A stretch of DNA of 43,189 nucleotides from Thermoanaerobacterales bacterium (GTDB lineage Bacteria; Bacillota; Thermosediminibacteria; Thermosediminibacterales; Tepidanaerobacteraceae), in contig DUMA01000029.1 of assembly GCA_012840135.1 (NCBI GenBank), positions 1 to 43,189 of the forward strand, read 5' to 3'. Below the pieces are notes generated by a model that made no database searches, was not told the DNA's origin, and saw nothing but the letters and a program-made list of their open reading frames with translations. Position numbers and translations under genes: made by a program. How positions within the stretch are numbered: the first letter of the stretch is position 1; every line of letters begins with the position of its first letter. Below are positions 1 through 8,444 of the stretch, piece by piece.

Positions 1-804
1 CAAGGAAACATGGATACGGGGCTTTATATCAAGGGCAGCCCTGAGTTTAAGTTAATAATACATTCTCATCCGCAATTTGATGGTGGGTCTTTTTCAAAAA
101 AAAACCTAAAAATACTTGACGCGATCGTTTTCAGGCTGATACTGGACGAAAACGGAAATGTAGCCACCTATTCTGTTTCTCCAGAGGGGGAAGTAGTTAT
201 CTCGCATGATAATGAAATAATTCCTATTCTTGATAATTTTGTAAAGGAACATGAGGACTTTTCGCTTCATGGGGCAAAGGGCATTATTGGCCTCACAGGT
301 TATCAGGGCATCCTGGGGTATAGAACCAATGAAGCGGACTCTATATCCTATGAAAGGCAAAAAAGCGAAGCTCTGCAGGTGGTCAAGCGCTTAAAGGAAA
401 CCGGGTGGGAATTTGCCTCCCACAGTTACGGTCATCCTGATGTGAGAAAAATTAGTTTAGAAAAGTTGAAAAGAGATACCTTGAAATGGAAAATGGAGGT
501 AGAACCCCTGATAGGGCCGACACCCATATATATCTACCCTTACGGCAGCAGCCTTTCTTCGAAGGATCCCAAGTTCAAATTTTTACTGCAATCCGGATTC
601 AATGTTTTTTACGGTGTAGGGCCAAAACCCTATGAAAACTTTGAGAGTAATTTTATAGAAATGGACAGAAGGCATATAGATGGTATCGCTATAAAAACTC
701 AGGACAAGATGCTCTCACCTCTGTTCGATGTCCGGGAAGTTATAGATAGCGTAAGGCCTGTATCTTCAACTCAAAATTTGCCTTTTTTTACCGGCTCACC
801 ATAA
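1..804 (+). CDS. Polysaccharide deacetylase family protein, C-terminal part (5' end outside window)
   Basis: The reading frame is open from base 1, so the gene begins upstream of the window; the ATG at 10 is probably internal. The visible 267 residues hold signatures of the NodB/polysaccharide deacetylase fold: an HSYGH segment that fits the metal-binding H-x3-H motif, and a later YPYGSS segment typical of the fold's core. Family members remove acetyl groups from cell-wall or exported glycans, usually outside the membrane. The N-terminal metal Asp and any signal peptide would lie outside the window, so catalytic competence cannot be judged. It converges on the alkaline phosphatase gene, with a hairpin between them. 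Substrate unknown. Confidence 0.75.
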   Translation, partial: QGNMDTGLYIKGSPEFKLIIHSHPQFDGGSFSKKNLKILDAIVFRLILDENGNVATYSVSPEGEVVISHDNEIIPILDNFVKEHEDFSLHGAKGIIGLTGYQGILGYRTNEADSISYERQKSEALQVVKRLKETGWEFASHSYGHPDVRKISLEKLKRDTLKWKMEVEPLIGPTPIYIYPYGSSLSSKDPKFKFLLQSGFNVFYGVGPKPYENFESNFIEMDRRHIDGIAIKTQDKMLSPLFDVREVIDSVRPVSSTQNLPFFTGSP

Positions 805-856
805 ACGGGCCTATATATTCTTTTAAACTTAACTGGTCCCTTGCAATATCAAAGAA

Positions 857-885
857 AGGAGCTGAGAATTACCAGCTCCCTTTGT
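857..885. terminator. Hairpin terminator between convergent genes
   Basis: GGAGCTG (858-864) and CAGCTCC (873-879) form a 7-bp stem with an 8-nt loop. Flanking A and T tracts extend it. Read on the minus strand it is followed by TTTCTTTG, so it can serve the alkaline phosphatase gene; on the plus strand the T tract is weaker. Confidence 0.65.
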
Positions 886-932
886 GTTCTTTACAAAATT
901 ATTTCAATTCGTTGAGTAGCCTTACGCTATAT

Positions 933-2279
933 TCACCTGCTGAATCCGAAGGCTTTCATCATGAGCCTATTTATATCGGTGTTATCCATATGTCTGGCAA
1001 AGTCGGAAGCATTGGGGCCGTAAGCCATTACAGGTACGTCTGCTCCGGTATGGCCTCCGGAAGTCCAACCTACTAAAGCCCTCTTGCTCATTATATCGGC
1101 AGCTGTATTTGCCACAGCGTAGGAATCTGTTTTCTGGGCTTTGAAAGCATCCAGCATAGCCACCTGCTCATAGGGGGTAAGGTCTGTAATACCAAAATAC
1201 TGGGCAAAAATATCCTTATAATTATCCGCTGTAAATTTGGATGCTATAACATCTTCAATGGAGTTCTTTTGAGCTTTTAAAACTTCTGGCTTGAAGTTGT
1301 ACTGGCCGTATCCGCCGATGGAAAGTCCGCCGGTCTCATGGTCTGCAGTTACGATAACCAGAGTATCATTGCGGGATTTTGCAAAGTCAAGAGCTACCTT
1401 TACGGCATCATCAAAGGCTATGACATCTTTGGCGACAGTTGCTGCATCATGGCCATGAGAGGCGTGGTCGATGCGGCCGCCTTCCACCATAAGGAAGAAT
1501 CCTTCCTTATCCTTGCTTAAAATGTCGATAGCCTTTTTGGTCATTTCTGCAAGGCTGGGTTCTTTTGCGGCATCTCTGTCAATATCATAGCTGGCATGGC
1601 TGCTCTTAAAAAGGCCGAGAAGTTTTCCACCGGTGACCTTGTTCATTTCATCCCTGGTTTCCACAAAGGTGTAACCCATGTTTTTGGCTTCGGCAATAAG
1701 GTCCCTGCCATCTTCTCTCTTGCCGCCCTGGTCTTTTGTCACGAAATATCTTTTTCCACCGCCTAAAAGCACATCAACTTTATGGTTGAGCATATCAACG
1801 GCTATTTCATTTTCGGCATCGCGGTCCGCATTGTGGGAGGCAAAAACGGCAGGAGTAGCATGAGTGATTCTGGTGGTACTCACAAGACCGGTAGCCTTGC
1901 CATTTTCCTGGGCATATTCGAGTATAGTCTTTACAGGTTTTTTGTTTACATCTACACTTATGGCCGCATTGTAGGTTTTAACACCTGTAGCAAGAGCCGT
2001 TCCGGCGGCTGCCGAGTCCGTGACCCACTTTTCGACAGGGTCATTGGGATATGTAGATGCGGTGCCGTTATATGTAAAACTATCCATGTTGAGAGCGCTG
2101 TCCTTCATTATACGTCCCAGTGTCATCTGACCGTATCCCATGCCGTCGCCGATGAGCAAAATTACATTCCTGGCGGGAACGGCAGCTTCGGCAGCAGGAA
2201 TATAGGATGAAACAACGACCGATAATACCATAACCGCTGCCAGCAACAAACCTATACTCTTTCTGGAAAACAACCTCAT
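933..2279 (-). CDS. phoA: Alkaline phosphatase, secreted
   Basis: 448 residues, the normal length for the PhoA/PhoB alkaline phosphatase family, which releases phosphate from organic monoesters outside the cell. A signal peptide is clear: basic start, hydrophobic stretch of about residues 10-27, and a likely cleavage after the AEA near residue 32. The metal-binding IGDGMG motif (D45) and the nucleophile motif VTDSAAAGTA (Ser89) are present, with later ADHETGG and SGGHTG metal-ligand segments. The start ATG follows a strong GGAGG. Upstream is an array of TTAACA-type Pho boxes, so phosphate-starvation control by a PhoP-type regulator is likely. The symbol is by family; which Bacillus paralogue it matches is not determined. 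Confidence 0.95.
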   Translation of the reverse strand: MRLFSRKSIGLLLAAVMVLSVVVSSYIPAAEAAVPARNVILLIGDGMGYGQMTLGRIMKDSALNMDSFTYNGTASTYPNDPVEKWVTDSAAAGTALATGVKTYNAAISVDVNKKPVKTILEYAQENGKATGLVSTTRITHATPAVFASHNADRDAENEIAVDMLNHKVDVLLGGGKRYFVTKDQGGKREDGRDLIAEAKNMGYTFVETRDEMNKVTGGKLLGLFKSSHASYDIDRDAAKEPSLAEMTKKAIDILSKDKEGFFLMVEGGRIDHASHGHDAATVAKDVIAFDDAVKVALDFAKSRNDTLVIVTADHETGGLSIGGYGQYNFKPEVLKAQKNSIEDVIASKFTADNYKDIFAQYFGITDLTPYEQVAMLDAFKAQKTDSYAVANTAADIMSKRALVGWTSGGHTGADVPVMAYGPNASDFARHMDNTDINRLMMKAFGFSR

Positions 2280-2323
2280 AAAAACCCCTCCTAAAAATAA
2301 TAAAAAATTTAAAGCCTGTTTTT

Positions 2324-2329
2324 ATTTTA
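2324..2329 (-). promoter_or_regulatory. -10 element of phoA
   Basis: TAAAAT on the minus strand lies about 21 bp downstream of the nearest full Pho box and about 45 bp before the ATG. There is no good -35 hexamer, as expected for a promoter activated by a PhoP-type protein bound over the -35 region. Confidence 0.5.
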
Positions 2330-2338
2330 TTAGAATTG

Positions 2339-2397
2339 TTTTAAAATGATGTTAATGTGATGTTAATCATTGTTATATTCTGGTAAAGAGTTGTTAA
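2339..2397 (-). promoter_or_regulatory. Pho box array (5-6 direct repeats) upstream of alkaline phosphatase
   Basis: Read on the minus strand there are repeats of TTAACA or close variants. In plus coordinates they start at 2350 (TGTTAA), 2361 (TGTTAA), 2371 (TGTTAT), 2381 (TGGTAA) and 2392 (TGTTAA), with a degenerate sixth at 2339 (TTTTAA). The spacing is 11, 11, 10, 10 and 11 bp, one helical turn. This matches the known PhoP-binding consensus TT(A/C/T)ACA with about 11-bp periodicity in Firmicutes. Confidence 0.8.
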
Positions 2398-2469
2398 CAA
2401 AAAATGGTCGAATCCATATTACAATATATGCCATATTTCCCGGGAAATAGACATCTTTCCTACACAAAA

Positions 2470-2506
2470 TGCCCCCGCCGGTAAAATATCAGTGCCGGCG
2501 GGAGCA
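2470..2506 (-). terminator. Strong hairpin terminator after the hydrolase gene
   Basis: GCCCCCGCCGG (2471-2481) pairs with CCGGCGGGAGC (2495-2505), a GC-rich 11-bp stem with one G-U pair. On the minus strand it is followed by ATTTTGTG. It lies just downstream of the hydrolase stop codon and separates that operon from the Pho box array. Confidence 0.75.
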
Positions 2507-2525
2507 TCTTTGCAATTTATTTTAT

Positions 2526-3119
2526 TCAATTTTCATTTATAAATTTTATGAGTACATCAGAGAAAGTTGGCATATCATCAAAATAGCATGTATGCCCCAG
2601 ATCTTCAAAGGTGAAAAGGGTGCTTTCCGGCAGGTGGTCTTTCAAGATTTCCGCAAATTCATAGGGAGCGATGTTGTCTTTTTTGCCCCAAACTATCAAT
2701 GTCTTGACTTTTATATCTTTTAATTTATCCTCGTATTTATCCACATTTATGCTGTCTATAATAATCATAGATTTGAGCATATCCGGAAACTTTAAGGCAA
2801 ATCTTATGGATATCTCCCCGCTGAAGGACGGACCTACAATGTGGACTGCAGAGAGGTTCATTCGCTTCATAAATTCTGCCAAAAAGTCCTCGGGATCCAA
2901 ATCCAGTTCCTCGGACTCTCCATAGCCCGGCATTTCCAGGGCGATGGCTTGAACCCCCTGCCTTTCAAGGGTTTCCATCAATCCCGACTCCACCCAGTCC
3001 CGGGTTGTAAACCTCTTGCCGTGTAAAAGCAGCACTGCATCGCCGCCATTTTCCCGAACGTTTGTCACATAATGGATTTTGCTCCCTTTAATATCTACGT
3101 ATTCATCCATTACATTCAT
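2526..3119 (-). CDS. Alpha/beta hydrolase, ABHD14-like
   Basis: About 197 residues. The fold is clear: LLLHGKRF oxyanion loop, MPGYGES, then the nucleophile elbow GPSFSGE with Ser98, Asp148 in GKKDNIAP and His176 in LGHTCYFD. The non-canonical elbow (Ser instead of the last Gly of GxSxG), HGxRF and GHxCYxD segments resemble the ABHD14/CIB group known from animals more than common lipases, so the assignment is to that group. Substrate is unknown. The first ATG (3131) touches its putative Shine-Dalgarno; the ATG at 3119 has AAAGGA about 11 bp upstream and is preferred. It follows the flavin oxidoreductase by 19 bp and shares its operon, ending at a strong terminator. Confidence 0.85.
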   Translation of the reverse strand: MNVMDEYVDIKGSKIHYVTNVRENGGDAVLLLHGKRFTTRDWVESGLMETLERQGVQAIALEMPGYGESEELDLDPEDFLAEFMKRMNLSAVHIVGPSFSGEISIRFALKFPDMLKSMIIIDSINVDKYEDKLKDIKVKTLIVWGKKDNIAPYEFAEILKDHLPESTLFTFEDLGHTCYFDDMPTFSDVLIKFINEN

Positions 3120-3138
3120 ATTAAAGCGCATCCTTTCT

Positions 3139-4959
3139 TTATATTTTTAGTGAAATTTCCGCCCCGTTCCTTATGGCCTCAACGGCTGTGGCCACCACAT
3201 TGCAGTCGCCCACAAAGGTGTATTTTTCATGGCCTTTTAATTTTGCAAAGGTTTCGTCGGGCTTGTTACCCACCGCCAGGACAACATCGTCAAACTCCAA
3301 GAGTTTTTCGACACCATCTACAGTATATGACAGCTTTTTCCGAACCATACGGTTTATCTTGGCCTTTGTAACTATATTTATATGCAGCTCTTTTAATCTT
3401 TTTAAAAGAAGCTTTTTTACCATCGGAAATACCCCTGCAGCCACATCGTCCTGCATTTCCAGGACTGTCACATCCTTGCCTTTTTGGGCCAGAAATTCGG
3501 CGGTTTCAAGGCCAGTGAGCCCTCCGCCTATTACGATAATGTTCCTGCCTTCGGGCACATGGCCTTCCAGCACATCCACGGCCTGGCAAGGTGCCGCATC
3601 CATGGCCATATCAAGTTTTGACGGAACTGAACCTGTCGCGATTACAACCCTGTCAAAGTCCATAGCCTCCATCCCTGCGGGGGTAATGTTCGTATTCAGG
3701 TGCACTCTGACGCCGTATCTTTCCAGGTCCTTTTTAAGATATTCTACTACCCTGCCGATTTCTTTTTTGCAATGCGGTATGCTGGCTACATTGAGCTGGC
3801 CGCCGAGTTTTTCGCTTTTTTCAAAGAGCTCTACTCTATGGCCTTTTCTGGCAAGATAAGCGGCAGCAGCCATACCCGCCGGGCCTGCCCCTATCACGGC
3901 AATATTTAAAGGCTTTTCTGCCTTTACCTCAAACTCCAACTCTCTTCCCACTTCGGGATTTATCATACAGGACACGGGCATTCCTTTCAGGATATACGCT
4001 ATGCAAGCCTGATTGCAGTGGATGCAATACCTTATATCTTCGGTACGGCCTTCCCTGATTTTGGCGACACAGTCGGGATCTCCTATAAGCCCCCTGGCAA
4101 TGCCTATGAAATCAGCCGTACCATCCTTTAAAATCTTTTCCCAATCCGATGCCTCGCCAAGTTTATCTGCGGCTATCACCGGTATTTTTACACTACCTTT
4201 AATTCTCCCGGCATATTTCACCAGAGGCCTGTCCTCAATGCCCATGGGGGATATATGGTATTCCGAAGTGGCCCCCACCCCGGCGGAAACATTAAGTCCG
4301 TCGGCACCGCTTTGTTCCAGCATCTTCGCAAATTTGACGCTTTCCTCGATGCTAAATCCTCCGGGTGTAAAATCATCGCCGTTTATTCTGCACAGGACCG
4401 CAATATCGGGCACTTCGGCCTTGACGGTTTGCAATATATCCAGGGCAAAGCGAGTCCTGCCTTCAAAACTCCCGCCGTATTCATCGGTCCTCCTGTTGAC
4501 ATCCGGGGATAAAAACTGATTTACAAACCATCCGTGGGCAAAGTGAAGTTCCACCAGGTCAAAGCCCGCCTCTTTTGCCCTGGCCGCCGCTCGGGCAAAG
4601 TCCTCCACGAATCCCTGCACCTGCTCCTTTGAAAAGTCTACAGGGCTATACTTTGGATTGTGCATGGCCAGCTGTATTCCGGCTTTTGCCCCATTTTTAT
4701 GGATTACCTGTGCCAGCCGGGCAAGGCCGGCGATTTTTTCATCATCATCTATTCCCAGTTGATTTACAAAAAACTTACCCAGTTTATTTACATAGCTTGC
4801 CTCTACAATGACCAGGGAAACATCCCTGGACCTTCTGTCATAGTATGCCATTTCCCTATCACTTACAAACCCGTCTCGGGCAAGATTTGTTACCGTAGGC
4901 AACATGACCAGCCGGTTTTTTAATGGGAGATTCCCTATTTTACATGGTTCAAATAACAT
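3139..4959 (-). CDS. FMN/FAD/4Fe-4S NADH:flavin oxidoreductase (old yellow enzyme, 2,4-dienoyl-CoA reductase type)
   Basis: About 606 residues with the complete three-part layout of bacterial 2,4-dienoyl-CoA reductase and trimethylamine dehydrogenase relatives. An N-terminal TIM-barrel OYE domain (about 1-310) carries HGWFVNQFLSP and TDEYGGS. A 4Fe-4S motif follows with Cys312, 315, 319 and 331 (C-x2-C-x3-C-x11-C). The C-terminal part has an FAD-binding GAGPAGMAAAA motif near 357 and a second dinucleotide motif GGGLTGLETAEF. It reduces activated double bonds using NAD(P)H; natural substrate unknown. The ATG at 4959 is preferred over the in-frame GTG at 4968 because GAGGTGA sits 5 bp before it. 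It is divergent from a LysR gene, its likely regulator, and co-transcribed with the downstream hydrolase. Confidence 0.92.
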   Translation of the reverse strand: MLFEPCKIGNLPLKNRLVMLPTVTNLARDGFVSDREMAYYDRRSRDVSLVIVEASYVNKLGKFFVNQLGIDDDEKIAGLARLAQVIHKNGAKAGIQLAMHNPKYSPVDFSKEQVQGFVEDFARAAARAKEAGFDLVELHFAHGWFVNQFLSPDVNRRTDEYGGSFEGRTRFALDILQTVKAEVPDIAVLCRINGDDFTPGGFSIEESVKFAKMLEQSGADGLNVSAGVGATSEYHISPMGIEDRPLVKYAGRIKGSVKIPVIAADKLGEASDWEKILKDGTADFIGIARGLIGDPDCVAKIREGRTEDIRYCIHCNQACIAYILKGMPVSCMINPEVGRELEFEVKAEKPLNIAVIGAGPAGMAAAAYLARKGHRVELFEKSEKLGGQLNVASIPHCKKEIGRVVEYLKKDLERYGVRVHLNTNITPAGMEAMDFDRVVIATGSVPSKLDMAMDAAPCQAVDVLEGHVPEGRNIIVIGGGLTGLETAEFLAQKGKDVTVLEMQDDVAAGVFPMVKKLLLKRLKELHINIVTKAKINRMVRKKLSYTVDGVEKLLEFDDVVLAVGNKPDETFAKLKGHEKYTFVGDCNVVATAVEAIRNGAEISLKI

Positions 4960-5007
4960 TTTTATCACCTCAAATACTAATTGTAAACTATGTAGTTATA
5001 TTAGTAA

Positions 5008-5024
5008 AATAATATGATATTATT
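5008..5024. promoter_or_regulatory. Candidate LysR operator (17-bp palindrome)
   Basis: AATAATAT-G-ATATTATT is a perfect palindrome centred on 5016, in the 100-bp divergent space between the flavin oxidoreductase and the LysR gene. Position and symmetry fit a LysR-type binding site, but the region is AT-rich, so chance palindromes are possible. Confidence 0.45.
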
Positions 5025-5059
5025 AAATATATAAGTTATTACTTATGAGGTGATTTTAA

Positions 5060-5944
5060 TTGAATTTTAGAAAATTGAAGGTCTTTACTACAGTATGCGA
5101 TTGCGGCAGCATGTCCGGGGCGGCCAAAAAACTTTATATGACCCAGCCCGCAGTAAGCCAGGCCATTCTGGAACTGGAAGAGGAGCTTGATGTCCATCTC
5201 TTTGACAGGATAAATAAAAAGCTCCTGTTGACATACCCGGGAGAAGTCTTACTGGAATATGCCAGGAGAATCCATGTCCTGGTGGAGGAGGCGCAGAGCA
5301 CCATGAAAGATATCGCAAACATGAACACCGGCAAATTGCGCATAGGAGCCAGCACCACCATCGGCACCTACTTGCTGCCCGAAATAATCAGGTCTTTTGG
5401 CCAGAAATATAAAAATATAGATATACCATTTGCCATCGACAATACCGGAGCCATAGAAAAAATGCTGCTGGAAAACAGCATCGACATCGGCCTGGTGGAA
5501 GGCCCCATACACTCAAAAGATATCATCGTTAAACCTTATATGGACGACGAGCTTTTCATAATATGTTCCAAAAATCACCCCTGGGCCGCAAGAAAGAGAA
5601 TCGGTCCAGGGACAATATCAGATCAAAACATCATAATACGTGAACAGGGCAGCGGCACTCGGGAAGTTTTTGAAAACACTATGTCAAAACATAATATTCC
5701 CTACAGTATAAAGCACGTGCTGAACAACACCGAAGCTATAAAAAAGGCCGTGGAAGCGAATATAGGAGTTTCTGTGGTGTCGGAAATAGCCATAAAAGAA
5801 GAAATTAAAAGCGGCAGGTTAGTAAAAATTAATTTTGAGGGCGTAAGGTTCTTAAGAAAGTTCAACATAATCTACCACAAGGATAAATATCATTCAAAAC
5901 TCTTCGAGGAATTTTTGGGGCATCTATGTTCGGGCAATTTTTGA
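5060..5944 (+). CDS. LysR family transcriptional regulator
   Basis: 294 residues. The N-terminal winged helix-turn-helix (about 1-60: GSMSGAAKKLYMTQPAVSQAILELEEELDVHLFDR) is diagnostic, followed by a periplasmic-binding-protein-like effector domain (about 90-290) as in CysB/CysL-type regulators. The start codon is TTG at 5060, chosen because GAGGTGAT lies 6-7 bp upstream and translation from there begins exactly at the family's N terminus. It is transcribed away from the flavin oxidoreductase-hydrolase operon, the classic arrangement for a LysR regulator and its target. Its last 55 bp overlap, tail to tail, the end of the radical SAM gene on the other strand. Effector unknown. Confidence 0.93.
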   Translation: MNFRKLKVFTTVCDCGSMSGAAKKLYMTQPAVSQAILELEEELDVHLFDRINKKLLLTYPGEVLLEYARRIHVLVEEAQSTMKDIANMNTGKLRIGASTTIGTYLLPEIIRSFGQKYKNIDIPFAIDNTGAIEKMLLENSIDIGLVEGPIHSKDIIVKPYMDDELFIICSKNHPWAARKRIGPGTISDQNIIIREQGSGTREVFENTMSKHNIPYSIKHVLNNTEAIKKAVEANIGVSVVSEIAIKEEIKSGRLVKINFEGVRFLRKFNIIYHKDKYHSKLFEEFLGHLCSGNF

Positions 5945-6891
5945 CATTTAGCTCCTCCCAATACCTCCACATCATAACCCCGGCGCGCAATCAGAAGCTC
6001 GCCGCATTTTGGGCAATAAGTGTTGCTGCCTTCCTCATCTACCATATTTCCGGTGTAGACATAATCCAGGTATTTCATAGCAATTTTCCTTGCCCGCCGG
6101 ATGGTCTCCACCGGCGTGGGCGGGAGGTCCAGCTTGAAATTGGGGAAGTAGCGGGTGAGGTGAAGCGGAATATCTTTTCTTAAAGAGGCCAGCCATTTTG
6201 CCAGGGCCTCCACTTCATCCTCACCGTCGTTCATACCGGGTATGAGGAGGGTGGTTATCTCCACATGACAGGATTTCTGGGCTATTTCCACCGTCCGCTT
6301 CACCGGAGATAGCTTCCCGAAGGTCATGTCCGTGTAAAAATCCTCGGTATATGCCTTCACATCAATATTCATGGCGTCTATAAAGGGCAGCAATTTTTCC
6401 AGCGGTTCCTTTTCGATAAAACCGTTGGTCACCAGGACATTCTTTAATCCCTTTTCCCTGGCCAGACGGGCACATTCTATCACATATTCGTACCATATCG
6501 TGGGCTCATTATATGTGTAAGCTATGCCTATATTGCCCTTCTGCCTCAAGGCTACCTCCACCAGGTCTTTCGGACTGACTTCCTGTGTAGGAACATCAGT
6601 AAGCTGCGCAATCTGCCAGTTCTGGCAGAACTTGCACCGAAAATTACATCCGAAGCTCCCCACTGAAAATATCCAGCTTCCGGGAAAGAAGTGATAAAGG
6701 GGCTTTTTTTCTATTGGGTCCATGCCCCAGGAGGACACTCTAGCGTAATTTGTGGAATATAAAATGCCATCCACATTTTTTCTCACCCTGCATGTCCCGG
6801 CCCTGCCTGGAGCAATCCTACAATGATGGGGACAGAGGAAACAATGGACAACGCCATTTTCCATTCTTTCAAAGAACAACGCCTCTTTCAT
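5890..6891 (-). CDS. amrS: AmmeMemoRadiSam system radical SAM enzyme
   Basis: 333 residues. The radical SAM cluster motif C-x3-C-x2-C is at Cys82, Cys86 and Cys89 (GCNFRCKFCQNW). The N terminus has an extra Cys-rich stretch (Cys17, 20, 24, 34) typical of the PflA-like AmrS group, and the C terminus has CPKCGELL, a possible zinc ribbon. In this family the enzyme occurs with Memo-like and AMMECR1-like proteins; the next gene upstream encodes exactly those two fused, which fixes the assignment. The biochemical reaction of the system is still poorly defined. ATG is preceded by GAAAGGA. The 3' end overlaps the LysR gene by 55 bp on the opposite strand, and no terminator is visible. Confidence 0.93.
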   Translation of the reverse strand: MKEALFFERMENGVVHCFLCPHHCRIAPGRAGTCRVRKNVDGILYSTNYARVSSWGMDPIEKKPLYHFFPGSWIFSVGSFGCNFRCKFCQNWQIAQLTDVPTQEVSPKDLVEVALRQKGNIGIAYTYNEPTIWYEYVIECARLAREKGLKNVLVTNGFIEKEPLEKLLPFIDAMNIDVKAYTEDFYTDMTFGKLSPVKRTVEIAQKSCHVEITTLLIPGMNDGEDEVEALAKWLASLRKDIPLHLTRYFPNFKLDLPPTPVETIRRARKIAMKYLDYVYTGNMVDEEGSNTYCPKCGELLIARRGYDVEVLGGAKCQKLPEHRCPKNSSKSFE

Positions 6892-7030
6892 TTTCCATTT
6901 CCTTTCTCATATATTGGCGCGGGGAATATTTAGGCAACTGACTTTAAAAAAGTTTATGTCACTTGAGATTCGGATATGCAACCGATTGATGTTTAAACTC
7001 AGGACCATGCTGCCATATTCACTGCAACCC

Positions 7031-8428
7031 TCAATAATGCCTAACCACTTCAAACCTCTCCAGCTTGTAATCTTCATCAGGCCTGATGCCGGCCTTTTTC
7101 AGGGCTATGCTTATCTGTTCTTCCACGGTGTCCACACCCTCCAGGTCGGGCAAAAGCAATCCAGACCTGAAGCCTTTCCTCACTATAACTCCGTACTTTT
7201 TCGGGTCCAGCATATCCAGAGAGTCTATGGGTTCGGGCTTTGACAGTACATCTACTGAATATGTAAGTTCCGGCAGTTCTTCGGGCTCTACAGGGTTAAA
7301 CCTTGGATCCTCGCATCCGGCGCTGATGGCGTTTTGTCGTATTTCTTCCGCTATGTTTTTCCTGGTGGGCAAAAAAGTTCCGATGCATCCCCGCAGCTCT
7401 CCGTTTTTTTTGATGGAAACGAATACCCCCGCCCTCTGTGACAGCATCTCTTCCGGCAGGTCCTTCGGAAATTCCGGCATCCTGCCCTCTTTCACATAGG
7501 TTTCGAGGGTCTGGCGCGCAAGTCTTACATAGGCGTCTTCGCTTTTTCTCCGCTTTTCTATTTTATCGCGCTTTCTTTCGTAGAGTTTTTTCAAAAGACT
7601 TTCCCCTTTTGCCACCGGATGAAAGGCGGCCACGAAATACCCCACGCCGAAAGGCCCCTCATAGGAAAGCACCCGGGCCTGAACTTTATATCCATCCAGG
7701 GCTCCCATCATGACCCATATAGACCTCAAGCCGCACTCTCCGGCTTTTTCTATTAATGCAGAATCCAATTCGGCTATTTGCTCCACATCAAATTTTTCGA
7801 GCAGAGAGACGATTTTGCTATCAAATTCCGCTGCCCGGGGATCGTACCCTGCAGGTGCATCGGGAGTCAACCTGTGGGACAGATCGCTGCTGGCGATGAC
7901 CACAACTCTCCTGCCGACAGCTTCAGCCGCTTCCTTTATCACCGTCCCGAAGGCATAAAGGTCCTCATAGGGCAAAAGGCCGTATGCCACCGGCAGGAGG
8001 CGGAAACTTGAAGCATATTTTCTTACGAAATGCATGGGCACCACTACACCGTGATCCAGCTGTTCCTTTATGCCGTATCTAGAGAGAGAAACATCCCGCG
8101 ACCTCACGACAGTCAATCTCTTTTGCCCGGCCATCTGCATTATCTTTTTTTTCAGTTCTTCATCGCTCTCAAACTCCATTTTTACCCCTGGTGCGCCGAA
8201 GGACGCCAGGCTGCCCTTCAGCGGAAAATCGTAAATGCACACCGCATCTCGAAATACCGGTCCGTGAGGCGATATAATCACGACCGTATCGGGAGCCAGC
8301 TCCCGAATCTGTTTCCCCACCTCCTCCGCAGCATCGACGGTGGATTTTACTTTCTGAGTCTCTGCTCCGCCCACTTCCCTCACCATTATGGGAGGATGCG
8401 GCATATGAAAACCCGAAACGACAGACAT
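7031..8428 (-). CDS. Fused AmmeMemoRadiSam protein B (Memo-like) and protein A (AMMECR1)
   Basis: About 465 residues in two domains. Residues 1 to about 265 are the Memo/class III extradiol dioxygenase-like (LigB) fold, beginning [15 protein letters not shown] and containing [10 protein letters not shown] and ASSDLSHR with conserved His residues. Residues about 290-465 are an AMMECR1 domain with the hallmark LRGCIGT. In many genomes these are separate genes beside the radical SAM enzyme; here they are one polypeptide, directly upstream of amrS. An open frame continues to 8506, but the ATG at 8428 is chosen because AAGGAGGG is 7 bp upstream and the protein then begins at the domain edge. It starts 16 bp after the arginase stop, so the three genes form one operon. 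Confidence 0.93.
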   Translation of the reverse strand: MSVVSGFHMPHPPIMVREVGGAETQKVKSTVDAAEEVGKQIRELAPDTVVIISPHGPVFRDAVCIYDFPLKGSLASFGAPGVKMEFESDEELKKKIMQMAGQKRLTVVRSRDVSLSRYGIKEQLDHGVVVPMHFVRKYASSFRLLPVAYGLLPYEDLYAFGTVIKEAAEAVGRRVVVIASSDLSHRLTPDAPAGYDPRAAEFDSKIVSLLEKFDVEQIAELDSALIEKAGECGLRSIWVMMGALDGYKVQARVLSYEGPFGVGYFVAAFHPVAKGESLLKKLYERKRDKIEKRRKSEDAYVRLARQTLETYVKEGRMPEFPKDLPEEMLSQRAGVFVSIKKNGELRGCIGTFLPTRKNIAEEIRQNAISAGCEDPRFNPVEPEELPELTYSVDVLSKPEPIDSLDMLDPKKYGVIVRKGFRSGLLLPDLEGVDTVEEQISIALKKAGIRPDEDYKLERFEVVRHY

Positions 8429-8444
8429 AAAAAATCCCTCCTTA

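Noticed and set aside
3173-3859. Open frame of 228 codons antisense to the flavin oxidoreductase
   Set aside because: Shadow frame caused by codon bias of the real gene; no protein-like features.
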